Source: Sporobolomyces roseus (Eukaryota; Basidiomycota; Microbotryomycetes; Sporidiobolales; Sporidiobolaceae). Taken from it: a stretch of DNA of 64,000 bases. Made by a program: the position numbers and the translations under genes. Below, in pieces: positions 33,513-44,103 of this stretch. Numbering within the stretch: position 1 is the first letter of the stretch; each line of letters starts with the position of its first letter. The notes under the pieces are model-generated. The model was not told the DNA's origin. It was given only the letters and a program-made list of their open reading frames with translations, and searched no databases. The stretch spans positions 1 to 64,000 of the forward strand of contig JADILM010000008.1 in the NCBI GenBank assembly GCA_016617785.1, written 5' to 3'.

Positions 33513-33968
33513 ACCCCTCTCTCTCTTTCTCGACTTCCCTTCTTCTTCGACGACACACCCCAAATCAGTACTTTTCACGACTTTCACGACCTTTCCTTCG
33601 ATACCCCCTTTCCCATCTCTTTTAACGCTTGACGCATCTTTCACTTCCGTTTCCATTTCCCGCGCTAGTCTTCGCGAAGAGATCTCGTAGCCTAGTGCTC
33701 GATCTATCTTTTTTGTTGTTTTTTCCCTGGTGGATGGTAGCTCCTCCTTTACGAGCTGAGCTCTTCCTTTCCTCTCAGTCTCGATGACTTGACGAATTCT
33801 TCTGATCTAGTCGAATGAAACTCGCTTTACCTTTTCCCTCGGAAACTCGGATGACTCTCGATTTGGTTTCTGCGAGAGAGAGAAGAATGATAGTGCTGAA
33901 AAGTAGTGTGTGATGTATTCTTACAATAGTTTGAGAGATGCGAGCGACGAATAGTCTAAACACAACAA
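33513..33968. other. Convergent 3' regions
   Basis: The stretch between the ends of the secreted repeat gene and the RRM gene. It is T-rich near 33700-33725 (TCTTTTTTGTTGTTTTTTCC), which may serve in 3' processing. No gene is seen. Confidence 0.4.
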
Positions 33969-35455
33969 TTACCATTTATCACCTCCATTAACGAAATCCC
34001 TCTGTCTCCTGTTATCCCTTCCACCATCCCTTCCTCCTCCACCTCGTCCACCATACCCACCTCTTCCTCCACCTCCTCCTCCTCCACCTCTAGGCTTGTA
34101 ATCACCCCTCTCCCGCCTTCCTGACGAACCGAACGATTGTTTCTCTTCAGCGTAATCGACCCTAACCGCTCTTCCCTCCAACTCAATCCCCTGCTCCGTA
34201 GCTTCCTCGTAAGCAGTCTGCGCCTCCTCAACTGATCCAAACTCGATATACGCGATACCCCTCGACCTACCCGTCTCCCGATCGGTAGGTTGGTGAACTC
34301 GTTGAATATCCCCAAAGCGAGAGAAAGCGTCTTCGAGTGATTCACGAGTCGCGGACCAGGCGACGTTACCGACCCAAAGAGTGGAGGCGGGTGGGTTACG
34401 AGGTCCTGACGATCGAGCGTCTCGGGGAGAAGAGGAACGGGGTTTCGAGGGTCCCGAAGTCGAGGGAACGAATTCTACATCTCGTCCATCGATGTTGAGG
34501 CGGAGTCCGGCGAGTTGTTGAACGAGTTCGGGAGAAGAGAGTTCAACGAATGCGAATCTGCGAGCATCGTTCTCCATGTTTGATATTCGAGATTCGACAA
34601 CTAAAGAAGAGAAACTCAAACTCACCCTTTTGATTTGCCGAGATGATTCCTAGCGATCCTGACGCTATCTACACCACTCTCTCTGTCCAAAGCTTTGAGC
34701 ACCTCGTCCTCCAACCATTGGTTATCAACGTTCCAACTCAATCCACCGACGAAAACAGTTCTCTTCGTGATGTCCGCCTTGTCGTCCTCCAATTTTGGAG
34801 CAGTCGCAGGGGTGGGAGTAGCAGCTGCTGCTGGTTCTTGTGCTGCGTCGGCGGAAGTAGTCGATGAGGTAGGCTCGGTTACGGGGAATGAAGAGGAGGA
34901 TTCGGGGAGGGAGGAAGAGGCAGTGAAGGCAGTCGTTTCGGCATCGGGGTTCGTTGCGGTCGCGGCAGGGGATCCTCCTTCTTTAGATGCTTCGAAGAGA
35001 GTTCGAGCAGAGTTGAAAAGTCGAGATTGACTAGAGATTGCGAAACGAAGGGAACGGGAAAGTCAGCGAAACAAGCTCATGAAAACGGCACTGTTTTGCG
35101 GACTCGAGAGTACGCCTAGACGATCTAGTCCCTTCTACTATCCTTCACATCCAGCTAGAGCTTTCCTTGTGAGAGAATAGCTGGGAATCGAACTAATTTC
35201 TCCAAGTTAACACCGCCTCTCCAATCTCGCTTCCACCTCCACTTTGACTGGTCCTCAGTATTTCATACAGTCCCCACCCTTCCCTTGATACATCCTAGCT
35301 ATCCTCGCGCAGTCCAGAGAGTCAAGAGGAAGTGATTCTCACAATTGAACTTTTTGTTGCAAGTTAATGACCTTTGAAGCGTGTACCCTGGACTGTAAAC
35401 CAGTCTGGGCGTAGCGAGCTGCTAATCGAGTAGTACTGATAAGTCTGGCGTGCAT
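33969..35455 (-). CDS. Two-RRM RNA-binding protein with mitochondrial-type presequence
   Basis: Exons on the minus strand: 35343-35455, 34626-35030 and 33969-34557; the joins keep frame and give 368 residues. The start MHARLISTTRLAARYAQTGL and the later RLFNSARTLFEASK are rich in R, S and A with no acidic residue, as in matrix-targeting peptides. A low-complexity acidic/alanine linker follows. RRM1 has TVFVGGLSWNVDNQWL; its RNP1 is split by an intron and restored as KSKGFAFVEL. RRM2 has TLWVGNVAWSATRESL and RGIAYIEF. The tail is RGG-rich (GGGRGGYGGRGG) and ends NGGDKW. RRM1 shares LSWNVDN-WL with the NSR1-like protein 6 kb away, suggesting common origin. A role in mitochondrial RNA handling is inferred. 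The first intron is long for this genome (312 bp), so exon 1 is less certain. Confidence 0.75.
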
Positions 35456-36307
35456 ATTGAAGTGATTGAAGTGAAGGAGAGTATACCAAACCTCTCCACA
35501 AAAAAGTTCTCTCTCTCTAGAATCTGCTCCACCAAAATCAACGAATATCTTACACGACATTCTAGTTGCTTGGTGAAGGCATAGGTCGGCTCACACTGTC
35601 TCGCAAAGGCTAGCAGCGTCGACAATTGCCTCGCTTGTTGCCGTCTTCGGATCGATTATTTCCCATTTCTTTTCGAATCCTACGACTCCACATGGTCGAC
35701 GGAGGATACCGAAAGCTTATAAGTTACGACCTTGTGGATCTTCGTTGACTCCCACAGCGAAGTTCAGAGTATTTCGCCAAATACTCGCTTCGCAAAGGAG
35801 GAGAAGGACAAGTCGAGCTTTCGTCTCGCTTCGGCGCTTTCGAATCTTCCGAAGAACGACATCGAACAGACCACGTTCTTCTACTTTCGCGGCCGAGTCA
35901 CGAAGCATCAAAAGGGATACTGTAACCTGCCGCGGTTCGGCCTACACAACTTTCCTTTTGACTCTTTTCGCAATTTCGCTTGATCAGCATTCCCTCGTTT
36001 TTGACTACATTAACGACGCGTAAGCCGGATCAGCCGGTTACCTCGTTTGCGCTGCACCACATGTAGATCTTGATCCATCGATTCAGAGATCAGTACGTCC
36101 CTTTCGATTCGATTCCTTTCGTTCTTTGACGTTCTCTCTTAATCCTTTCGACTCATACTAGCTGCGTGTCACTTTCTTTGACTCATATCGACTATCAGTA
36201 CACTTCAAGAACGGTCACTCGACCAGCTTGCTTCTTGCTTCGTTCCCTTCACTCCACTCCACATCCCCCTCTCTTCGGTTGACTCAACTTTTCGAAACGG
36301 GGACTCA
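35456..36307. other. Divergent intergenic region, RRM gene / arrestin gene
   Basis: It carries the promoters of the leftward RRM gene and the rightward arrestin gene. The open frames on both strands near 35717-36023 overlap each other, have no domain and lack splice context, so I do not call them. Confidence 0.4.
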
Positions 36308-38310
36308 ATGTTGAACGCACTCTTTTCCTCCCCAAAAGTCGCAGTCTCTCTAGAAGAAGATCAACTATTCGTTCATCCCATCGACTCGAACTATCCCGTT
36401 CGTCAAAAGTCTCCTCTCATGATCTCGAGGTTTTCGCTGACTAACCTGCTTCTTCGCTCGAATGTAGACGCCAGATCCAGTATTGAAAGGAACTGTACTC
36501 GTCAACTTACCGTCAGCTAGGAAAATAACTAGATTCCAGGTCTTGTTGGAAGGGCTTTGCGATGTTGCTCGTAAGTACTCAAAGGAAAGACTTTAAGTCG
36601 TTTCGCTCGCTGACTGCTCCCTTCCATTTTCCACAGCTGGTGCTGGTCACAATGCGTATGAGACGTCGACGCCATTGCGAAAGGAGCTAGTGACTGAATT
36701 TCACGGAGAAGAATTCGATGTGAATTCCCAGCTTCATCTTCCTTCGTTTCAATCCAGAGCTGACTCGATGTGTCGATAGGCTGGAGCACATCACTTCAAC
36801 TTCTCCTTCATCATCCCTTCCTCAACCGCTGTCAATCAACGATCAATTCATGGTCGAGTTCGATACTACGGTACGTCGCTCTTCGCCTCGATTCGTTTTC
36901 CCGCGATTCAGCTTATTCAGCCCGATTGAATCGTTCACAGTCAAAGCGTTACTCGACTTTCAAGGAGCTCTTTATCCTTCTGCATCCTCAGCACCCGTCG
37001 CACTCTGGGTCACAGCGAATCCTTCTCCACCTGGTGAACTCCCGTTCCCAACAGACATCACCTGCCAGCATTTCTCTGAAGATCTAGGAGTACGTCTTTC
37101 CCCTCTCCCATTCCTCTTCATCGCTGCCGATTTACTGACTTCGAATCTGACGAAACGATTAGGCTGTAGGAATTCACGTTTCTTCACCTCATTTCACCGT
37201 TTCCGCTCTTTGCAACCTACGGATCTCGCTTCTAGGCGCTCCTCATCCAGTCACGATAACGTCGATCAAGGGATTCATTCAACAAACATTCGCATTGACC
37301 CTCGAGAACGGTACGATTGCGAGACCGAGTGAGTTTTGATACGTTCGCTAGACGGGACCAACACGATCACTGACTAGCCATAGTCTCTTTCTCACAGAAC
37401 CAGCAAGATTCGAACTCGTCAAGGTGGACAAACGATCGAACCCTTGTCCAACAGTTCCAAAAGCTGCAGCTTTGACCTTACCTGCCGCTGCATTCTTCCG
37501 CTCATCTTCCCTTTCCTCCGCTTCATCAATTAACACACCACCTCTCACACCCGCTACTCCTTCCTCCTCTACTTTCTCCAGCGGTTTCTCAACTCCCTCT
37601 CTTCTCGATTCCTCCTCATCCTCAACCTTCTCCCCGACACCGTCCTCCTCAAGCTCAACCTATTCATCAGCATCAACCAAACCAATCTATCAATCGACCG
37701 ACAAGCCAGTCGCAGACCCCTACCCACTCGCCCAATTACAACAAGAAACCGAATTTCACTATTCGCGAATCTGTCGAGTTCCAAACGATGATCATGTTCG
37801 CCCTTCTACTCTCGAGGCTTCAGAAGGAAGGATCAGGGTATCACACCATATGGCAGTTGAGATTCGCTATAAAGTTGGAGGGCCCGATTCGAATTCAGAG
37901 GAAAAGATTCTAACTATCGCAAAACCACTCACCATCGCCAGTTGGTACGTTCCTCCTCTACTCCTTTCTCTGTTTCAAGCGCAATATTGACGTTCTCGAC
38001 CTGCAGCTGTTGTCTGTTGGATAATCTCTACCTCCCCTCCTATTCTCGTTGCGCGCCGAAAACGATTCTCCGACCAACTTATCAATACTGCATGTGTACC
38101 GTCTCTCTCAAAGAAGCTTTCGATCGAGATGGAGAAGCACTACAGAGAGCGGGGGAGATCGAACCGATTAGAGAAGGAGGGTTTGCGAGATTGATTGGAG
38201 CAGAGGGGGAGGAGATTGATAGGGAAGCGAAGACGCCTGCTTGGAGTCCGTCGGGAAACGAGATTGGACTGCCGTCACCGAGTGAGGAGAAAAGTCTCTC
38301 GTTAGGGTAG
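36308..38310 (+). CDS. Arrestin-domain protein (ART-like trafficking adaptor)
   Basis: Alpha-arrestins connect membrane transporters to ubiquitin ligases of the Rsp5 type and so drive their endocytosis. The gene has about eight exons; exon 1 is 36308-36397 and exon 2 is 36468-36570. The N-terminal arrestin fold has VLKGTVLVNLPSARKI, FQVLLEGLCDVA, FNFSFIIPSS and RVRYYVKALLDF. The C-terminal fold has a hydrophobic VTITSIKGFIQQTFAL, then a Ser/Thr-rich insert (FFRSSSLSSASS, TPSSSTFSSGF), then RVSHHMAVEIRYKVGG and LTIASCCCLLDNLYLPSYS, the signature end of the family. I did not see a PPxY motif in it, so any ligase contact might go through another protein; the small membrane protein at 39315-40028 has one. 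The first donor, GTTCGT, is atypical. Confidence 0.8.
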
Positions 38311-38524
38311 ACAAAGGGGTAGGAGTCATAGATTTTGCGTGGGTTTGAGCTTCACTTTGTTTTTCCGTTCCAATATCAGTAATTGCATCTACTTCATTCG
38401 TACATTCTGTCTATCTGTCAATAATCTTTCGTTGCTCCACTGTATCGTCTACTACCGCCTCCTCATCGTATCGACCAGTGACTAAGCACTGCAATCCTTC
38501 GTTTCCACTTCAGCTTCTCTCCAT

Positions 38525-38900
38525 TCAGACTGCAGAGCCGATATTGCAAATTGAACCTTTTCTATCGTCGACCGTTATAGCACTACTCGGCGTTGTAGAG
38601 ATCCCGCCGAACGAAGAGCGTCGATTCGCTTCCTCTTTGCGAGGGGCAAAGGTTCGCAAGACATGAGGTCGATCAATCCTCGTTGGAGATGTCGCTTCTT
38701 CGGCTGAGAGACAGATACCTGAGTCGACTTTCAAGTAGACAGAGTCGAGAGAGAATCTCAAGCTCACAGTGAGGGTAACCCATCAAACTATTTCGACGAA
38801 TCCACCAAATCGCAAAACCCAACAATAAGATTCCGATTCCCGCTACTACTCCTACAATCGCATACTTGACTGGTGAAGCGGTCGTCGAGTGATTGTCCAT
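38525..38900 (-). CDS. Small single-pass membrane protein
   Basis: Exons 38768-38900 and 38525-38718 join in frame across a 49-bp intron and give 108 residues. The start MDNHSTTASPVKY is followed by one membrane segment (AIVGVVAGIGILLLGFAIWW) and then a basic IRR, so the tail should face the cytosol. The tail (ICLSAEEATSPTRIDRP...) has no known domain. The layout (short N-terminus, one helix, basic stop, unstructured tail) repeats that of the next gene at 39315-40028. An upstream exon with a larger outer domain could exist but I could not find one. Confidence 0.5.
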
Positions 38901-39314
38901 CCTTTTGAGCGCGAGATTGCTTGTGAAGCTGGAGAGAAGGTGAGGAAGGATAACGGGAATAGACGATTCGAGAGGCTGGACTTTCGTCGACCCCTCACTA
39001 TGAAGCAGAGACGAGAGATAGCTGAGGAGTTGAAGGAGGGCATGGGAAGGAAGGGAGAAGAAAGCAACGAGTCGTGTTATCGCCCTTGTCGCTCCATCCC
39101 TTCTTCCGGCGTCGTTCGTCCGTTGGTATCATTTCGTCATCTACTCCGCGGACCGCCAGCGCCCTTATCAATCCCGAGCCGATCTAGCAAACGGGCTGAA
39201 GCGAGAACGGCCGAAAGCGAATCAGCGAGAGTAAACTCGCACTCTCGAGATTTTCCATCGCGCTCTCGTCCTGCCTTCGAGTTCACAGGGTACATTATGC
39301 CATACGTCTCACTT
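38901..39314. other. Spacer between two small membrane-protein genes
   Basis: Only overlapping unsupported open frames are present. It should contain the promoter of the 38525-38900 gene. Confidence 0.35.
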
Positions 39315-40028
39315 TCACCGTTGACTGAGATTCGTACCCATACCACTCGTCCCCGAAGAGTAAGGAGGAGGTAAACTTCTCGTACTATCTCCCGTCGCTT
39401 GTCTCGTTGGCGCCCTACCTTCCTCCATCCTTTCTTCTCCCTCAGTCCCTCCATTCATCGGTCCCGTTCCCAGGACACCTGAGATCGAGCTCTGAGATAC
39501 TTCCGCCGAATGATGACCGTTCATAGGTAATCTCGAATAACCCGGCGAAGGAAGAAGTTCTGCCGGAACGGAACCGGGTGTCGAAGGAGGAAGGAGGGGA
39601 TCATAGTGAGGTTGGAAGTTTGGACCTTGAGAGCCACGAGTGAGCCAGGGGACGAGTACTTCGGATTGTAAATCGTGAATTCGGGTTCCTCGAGCTGTTC
39701 GACAAACGATTCTCAGTTCGAGGGTTTTCGTGACTGAGAATGAGTTTCGGCGTACCTGCGTCCCTCCTTCGTTTCCTCCTGACCAACAATCCAACCACCG
39801 CGAAGACCGTCCCAAGAGTAACGACGAAAACGCATCCCAGAATCACTCCAATCTTGGTTCCAGCTTTGCCATTCTCATTCTCCGGTACGCTTTCGTCGTA
39901 TGAGCTGTCGTCGAGACCTAGTGCACGAGGTTGGAGGATCGAGTGAAGAAGGAGAGGCTATTGGAAGGCGGGAAAGGTCAGAACAAAGTCCCGCAAACAA
40001 GAGCGAGTTGTGCGAGACTGACCGGCAT
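39315..40028 (-). CDS. Small single-pass membrane protein with PPPY tail
   Basis: Exons: 40023-40028 (only ATGCCG), 39756-39957 and 39315-39694; the joins keep frame and give 195 residues. A short acidic N-terminus (GLDDSSYDESVPENENG) is followed by one membrane helix (IGVILGCVFVVTLGTVFAVV) and a strongly basic stop (RRKRRR), so the ~125-residue tail should be cytosolic. The tail is proline- and serine-rich and carries LPPPYSSG near the end, a PPxY motif of the kind bound by WW domains such as those of Rsp5/Nedd4 ligases. The 6-nt first exon is inferred from frame, a GTCAGT donor and a TTCTGACC branch site. Function is unknown; a receptor-like or transporter-adaptor role is only suggested by the tail. 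Confidence 0.55.
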
Positions 40029-40293
40029 GCTTCAGCGACTACTCAGCGAGATAGGAAGTGTAGAGGGAGAGAGTGGTAGAGGCGAATCAAATTTTGTGGA
40101 GAAGGGTGGAGAAAAGGAACTGAGCGATGGAAAGGAGGTTCAGGCTCGCTTGAGGAAGGGCCTCGACGACGACGACAACGACGACGACGAGACGGAAAAC
40201 GTGTAGTCTAAGAGACCTGGAAGGAATCGAGGGAAGGAATTGAGTGTAGAGTCGATGTCGATGAAAGCTTCATGTTGCGATTCCGACTCCTGA

Positions 40294-42360
40294 CTACTTG
40301 AGTAACTTTCTCATCCCCTCTATCGCTGCCTCCGCTGATTCCCTCAGTTCGACCACATCTTCCCTATCTCCTGCCTTCTCCAATTCACCGAGTACATTCC
40401 CCTTCCTCAATCCCTCTCTAACCTTCCCCTTCTCGCCTTCTTCCAACTCTCCCAACACTTCTCCGATCCCCCTCCAGATCTCATAAGCTCGATGTCTAAC
40501 TCCAGCTTCTTCATCCTCCAACATTCCCAGCAATAACTCGACGTACTTCTCAGTCGCGACCAAACTTGTCGAGATCTTTCTCGAATAAACCAAACTTGTG
40601 AGTGCACCTGTCGCTGCTAGCCTCGTTGGAACGTCCTCCGAAGATGCGAGAGCGAGTAATAGGTGTAATCGAGGAGTAGAGGATGAGGTGGAAGAGGGTT
40701 CAAAGTATTCGATTCCTGATTCCGATGCGACTAGGTTACAAACCAATTCGATCGCTGCCCTCCTAACCATCTTGTTCTCATTCAACAGTAGCTCTTCAAC
40801 TGCATTGAGAAGTAGATTCGAGGATGTTCGATCCCGTAAGGTGAGTCGTGAGAGTCGATCAGTGAGTTCTTGGAGGGAAGCGATGTTTGTCAAAGCCATC
40901 AACGACTCAAAGATTGCGAGTAGAGGTACCGAGGATGAGCATCCGAGAGGTAAAGTAATTGCTTGAGAGGCTTCAAGGAGGAGAGGAGAAGATGGAGTGG
41001 GTCCGAAGATGAGTAAAGGGTTTGAAGTGATGAAGAGTTTTGAGAGGGCTTGGATTGGAGCGATATCCAGGGAGGGATCGAACGGAGTTGGGATGTTTCG
41101 GATGAGAGTGAGGAGGAGACGAGCGACACCGGATTGAAGGAGTTGTCCTCGGAGAGCTTGGGGAGTTACGAAGAAATGAAGGATTTGACCTGCCAATCGA
41201 CGAGTCTGGAGTGATGGCGAGAGGCAGAGTTGTCGGATTGTAGGAATGGGAGACGTCGAGTGCTTGACGATGGAAGTAACTCGAGAAGTAACTTGTTCGA
41301 TTGATTCTGCAGGAGCTAAGTTCGCGTTCTTGACTCCTCCTCCTCCGGCTGAGGCAAATCGTTTCAAATGTTCTACTTGTGCTGCTTCTGATTGTACATC
41401 TTCTGGAGTAGGGAACGTGGTGAGATGTGAAAGTAGAGTTGCGATAGCGTAATCTCGAGCTGCATTCGAACTTGTCGGAGGAGGTTGCTTCGTTGTCGCT
41501 GAGGTGAAAGAGAAGACGATGTCGAGGAAGTCGGACGAAGAAGCGATTCGTTTGATGTCGGGAGAGGGAGTTAGGGTGAGATAAGCGAGTCCTTCCAAAG
41601 ATGCGAGAAGTGTTTGATCGTCCTCCTTTCCTCCTTTCTCCTCCACAGCGAGATCGACTAACAGCTTTGCTAGATCCTCTAGTGACCATGTCGATGGCTT
41701 CTCCTCCTCCTCCTCTTGTTGTCGTGGTAAACCCGTCGTTGAATCCGTCTCCTTCTTTCCCATTCTCAATTTGACGATTCCAACAGCCGCCATTGCCCTG
41801 ATCACTTTCTCCTCCTCCTCCTGATCCAACAAACTCTCTAACCAGTCCCCAGCTGATTCCTTGACCATTCCCCTCATCCCCTGTTGACCACTCGCGATAC
41901 TCAATAATTCAACTAAAGCTTTCCTTTCCTCTTTCTCCTTCTCCTTTCCTTTTCCTCCAACAGTCTTAATCGGTTTTGATATATGTTCCACCGCATCCCC
42001 TAGAGCCAATTTCAATCCCTCATCTTCCTTGTCGAGTAATAATTGATTAACGAATTGAGGTGAAACTTGAAGTAGAGCGCTTAGAGTTGAGAGACCAGTG
42101 ATGAGTTCAGATGAGTCTGTACCGGATAGTAAGGAGTGTAGAGTAGATTTGAGGGATTGCTGAGTGATGAGGGAAGGAGAAGGGGAAGTTGAACGAGATA
42201 GAATCGCTAAGGAGAGGGAGTGGAGGGAGGGAGAGGACGAGAGATGAGGCAGGATGAGTTGTAGATCTTCATTGGTGAGTTCTAGAGGGCTAGGTCGGGC
42301 TAAGATCGCTTTGAGGAGGGAGAGTGATTCATCCGAAGATGAAGAGGAAGGGGAAGCCAT
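40294..42360 (-). CDS. UNC-45/She4-like UCS-domain myosin chaperone
   Basis: This is a single exon of 688 residues from ATG at 42360. UCS proteins (She4 in budding yeast, Rng3 in fission yeast, UNC-45 in animals) fold and stabilise myosin motor domains and so support actin-based transport and cytokinesis. The protein is an all-helical armadillo-like array. The signature C-terminal region reads IFESLMALTNIASLQEL, then NKMVRRAAIELVCNLVASE, then LLLALASSEDVPTRLAATGAL and ILRHRAYEIW-type repeats. The N-terminal part has more divergent helical repeats and a lysine/glutamate-rich loop (GGKGKEKEKEERK). There is no TPR domain, in agreement with fungal rather than animal members. Length suits She4 (about 790) and Rng3 (about 750), slightly shorter. 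Lack of introns is unusual for this window. Confidence 0.75.
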   Translation of the reverse strand: MASPSSSSSDESLSLLKAILARPSPLELTNEDLQLILPHLSSSPSLHSLSLAILSRSTSPSPSLITQQSLKSTLHSLLSGTDSSELITGLSTLSALLQVSPQFVNQLLLDKEDEGLKLALGDAVEHISKPIKTVGGKGKEKEKEERKALVELLSIASGQQGMRGMVKESAGDWLESLLDQEEEEKVIRAMAAVGIVKLRMGKKETDSTTGLPRQQEEEEEKPSTWSLEDLAKLLVDLAVEEKGGKEDDQTLLASLEGLAYLTLTPSPDIKRIASSSDFLDIVFSFTSATTKQPPPTSSNAARDYAIATLLSHLTTFPTPEDVQSEAAQVEHLKRFASAGGGGVKNANLAPAESIEQVTSRVTSIVKHSTSPIPTIRQLCLSPSLQTRRLAGQILHFFVTPQALRGQLLQSGVARLLLTLIRNIPTPFDPSLDIAPIQALSKLFITSNPLLIFGPTPSSPLLLEASQAITLPLGCSSSVPLLAIFESLMALTNIASLQELTDRLSRLTLRDRTSSNLLLNAVEELLLNENKMVRRAAIELVCNLVASESGIEYFEPSSTSSSTPRLHLLLALASSEDVPTRLAATGALTSLVYSRKISTSLVATEKYVELLLGMLEDEEAGVRHRAYEIWRGIGEVLGELEEGEKGKVREGLRKGNVLGELEKAGDREDVVELRESAEAAIEGMRKLLK

Positions 42361-42803
42361 TCAAAGGCGATCTATGGACGCACAACGGATGAACAGTGAT
42401 AGTCACTGCGTAACATAAGCGTACGTACGAGGAAAGAGACGGAAAGTGAGAGTGAAGCGAAGTGAACGAACAAGAAACACGAAATGTCGCTTTCGCAAGG
42501 AATTAGCACACGCTCTCGTTCGCTGTCCAACTATAGACGCTTGTGGCAGTCGAGACTTTATGACAGCGACAAGATCGCAACGTATAATACAGCAGAGCGC
42601 GAGCAGTGCGAAACCGCTGAAACTCGTTCGCAAAGTCTCGTATCGTAGTTCCCCTTCCGTTCTCATTCAGCTTGACCTCTCCACGGTGGCGACATATCCT
42701 CAATGTCACCTTGGTGTGAGCCATATCTTACAACACTGTTACTGAATTCACCCGATGTTCCCCTCCTAAATCTCCAATCGCTTCCTCTTTCCCAGGGATC
42801 TCG
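42361..42803. other. UNC-45-like gene promoter and TAF9 3' region
   Basis: No gene is seen; overlapping short open frames on both strands have no domain. Confidence 0.4.
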
Positions 42804-43672
42804 CTAATCGTACTCCTCATCACTCTCTCCCGCTTTCCTTTTAGTACCATTCAACGTTCCACCCATCATTCCTCCTCCCCCTCCTCCTCCACTCGCACCT
42901 CCCTCCATATTCCCACTTCCCCCTAATCCAGCCGTAACATCCTCCATCTCCTCATCATCATCTTCATCTTCATCCTCGTCATCCTCATCATCGTCATCAT
43001 CATCATCATCTCCAAACAATCCATTCCCACCCACTTCACTCCCTTCAGCCGTCCGATTCCCTCCAAAATCTTGTACTCCAACAACATTCGGATCCGGTAC
43101 TGGAGTCGACCTCGGAACGATTGAGAAATTAGGAGCAGTCAACCTTTGAGAAGTAGGAGGTAATCGAATGCCATAGACTTCGGGAACTGGTGGGAGTGGT
43201 ACCGAATTGACTTGAGTAGCTAATTGTAACAAGAACTAGAAATATCTCCCTTTTCCTCATCAGCTCACGTTCAATTCACAGAGAGAGAGAGTGAGGAAAA
43301 GAGTGAACGTACTTCTTTTGGAACTGATGCAGATTCTGTACGTTGTTGTATAGCGAGTCGAATATCATCTATTGAAGGAGTTAAACCTTGATTCGAAGAG
43401 GAACTAGTCGATCTTGCATGTTCAGCGTAAAGTAATGAATCCGTCAAAATATCACTTGTATATCCTGTTTACTCGAATCTCATCAGCTTGAGAGAGTAGT
43501 GAGAGAGAGAAAGGGAGAGAGACGAACGATGAGCGAATTCAACTAGCATTCTAACTACTCCTTCTTCACAATCTTCTGCTCCATTCGCTGCTAGTAACAA
43601 AGCTATCAGGCGTGCATCTCGAGGGAGGACAGAGGGAGTTGAAGACGAGATTGAAGTTGAGGTAGAATTCAT
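42804..43672 (-). CDS. TAF9: TFIID/SAGA subunit TAF9 (histone-fold)
   Basis: Taf9 pairs with Taf6 through a histone fold in TFIID and SAGA. Exons: 43528-43672, 43313-43464 and 42804-43235; the joins keep frame and give 242 residues. The fold starts LPRDARLIALLLAANGAED and continues with VRMLVEFAHRYTSDIL, LLYAEHAR and IDDIRLAIQQR. The family's conserved extension follows: FLLQLATQVNSVPLPPVPE and GIRLPPTSQRLTAPNFSI. The tail holds a run of more than 25 mostly acidic residues (DDDDDDDDEDDEDEDEDDDE) and a glycine/methionine-rich stretch before a basic end (TKRKAGESDEEYD). The acidic tail is longer than in the members I know. Confidence 0.93.
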
Positions 43673-44103
43673 TCAATTCTTGCTGCTTGGTGAGATGAGA
43701 TGGAGGTATCGAAGGAAGGTTGTGCTGGTTCTAGTGTGGTATGGAATAGCTCAAAGGCGTAGTAAAGCGAGAGGCGGGAAGCAAAGTGAGACGTCGAAAA
43801 GAAAGAGAAAGTTCTCATCAACCCAATCTCGTACTTCACTCGGAAGTGCGCCGCTCACAGCTCGCAGCTAAGCAATACTCGCGACACGAGCTTTACGGGA
43901 CAGCGCGAAGCAGAAGCATGTTGATTTCGTACATTTTCATCATTTCTCAGAGAAAGGGTTTGCAAAGGGAACGAAAGGACGAGAGAGAGAGAGTTCTATT
44001 CTACGAGGTAGGTAAACGTGCGATGCGTCGAGAGAGTTAGAAGAGGGATAGAGGAAGGAGTGAGAGAGGGAGGGGGGGTATCGAGTAAAATCCGAGAATC
44101 AAT
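43673..44103. other. TAF9 promoter and CCT2 3' region
   Basis: No supported gene. Purine-rich runs (GAGAGAGAGAG at 43981-43991, GGAGGGGGGGTA near 44071) are present. Confidence 0.4.

Noticed and set aside
40168..40200. GACGACGACGAC repeat as a coding acidic tail
   Set aside because: No upstream gene on the plus strand supports it; it lies in the promoter region of the membrane-protein gene.
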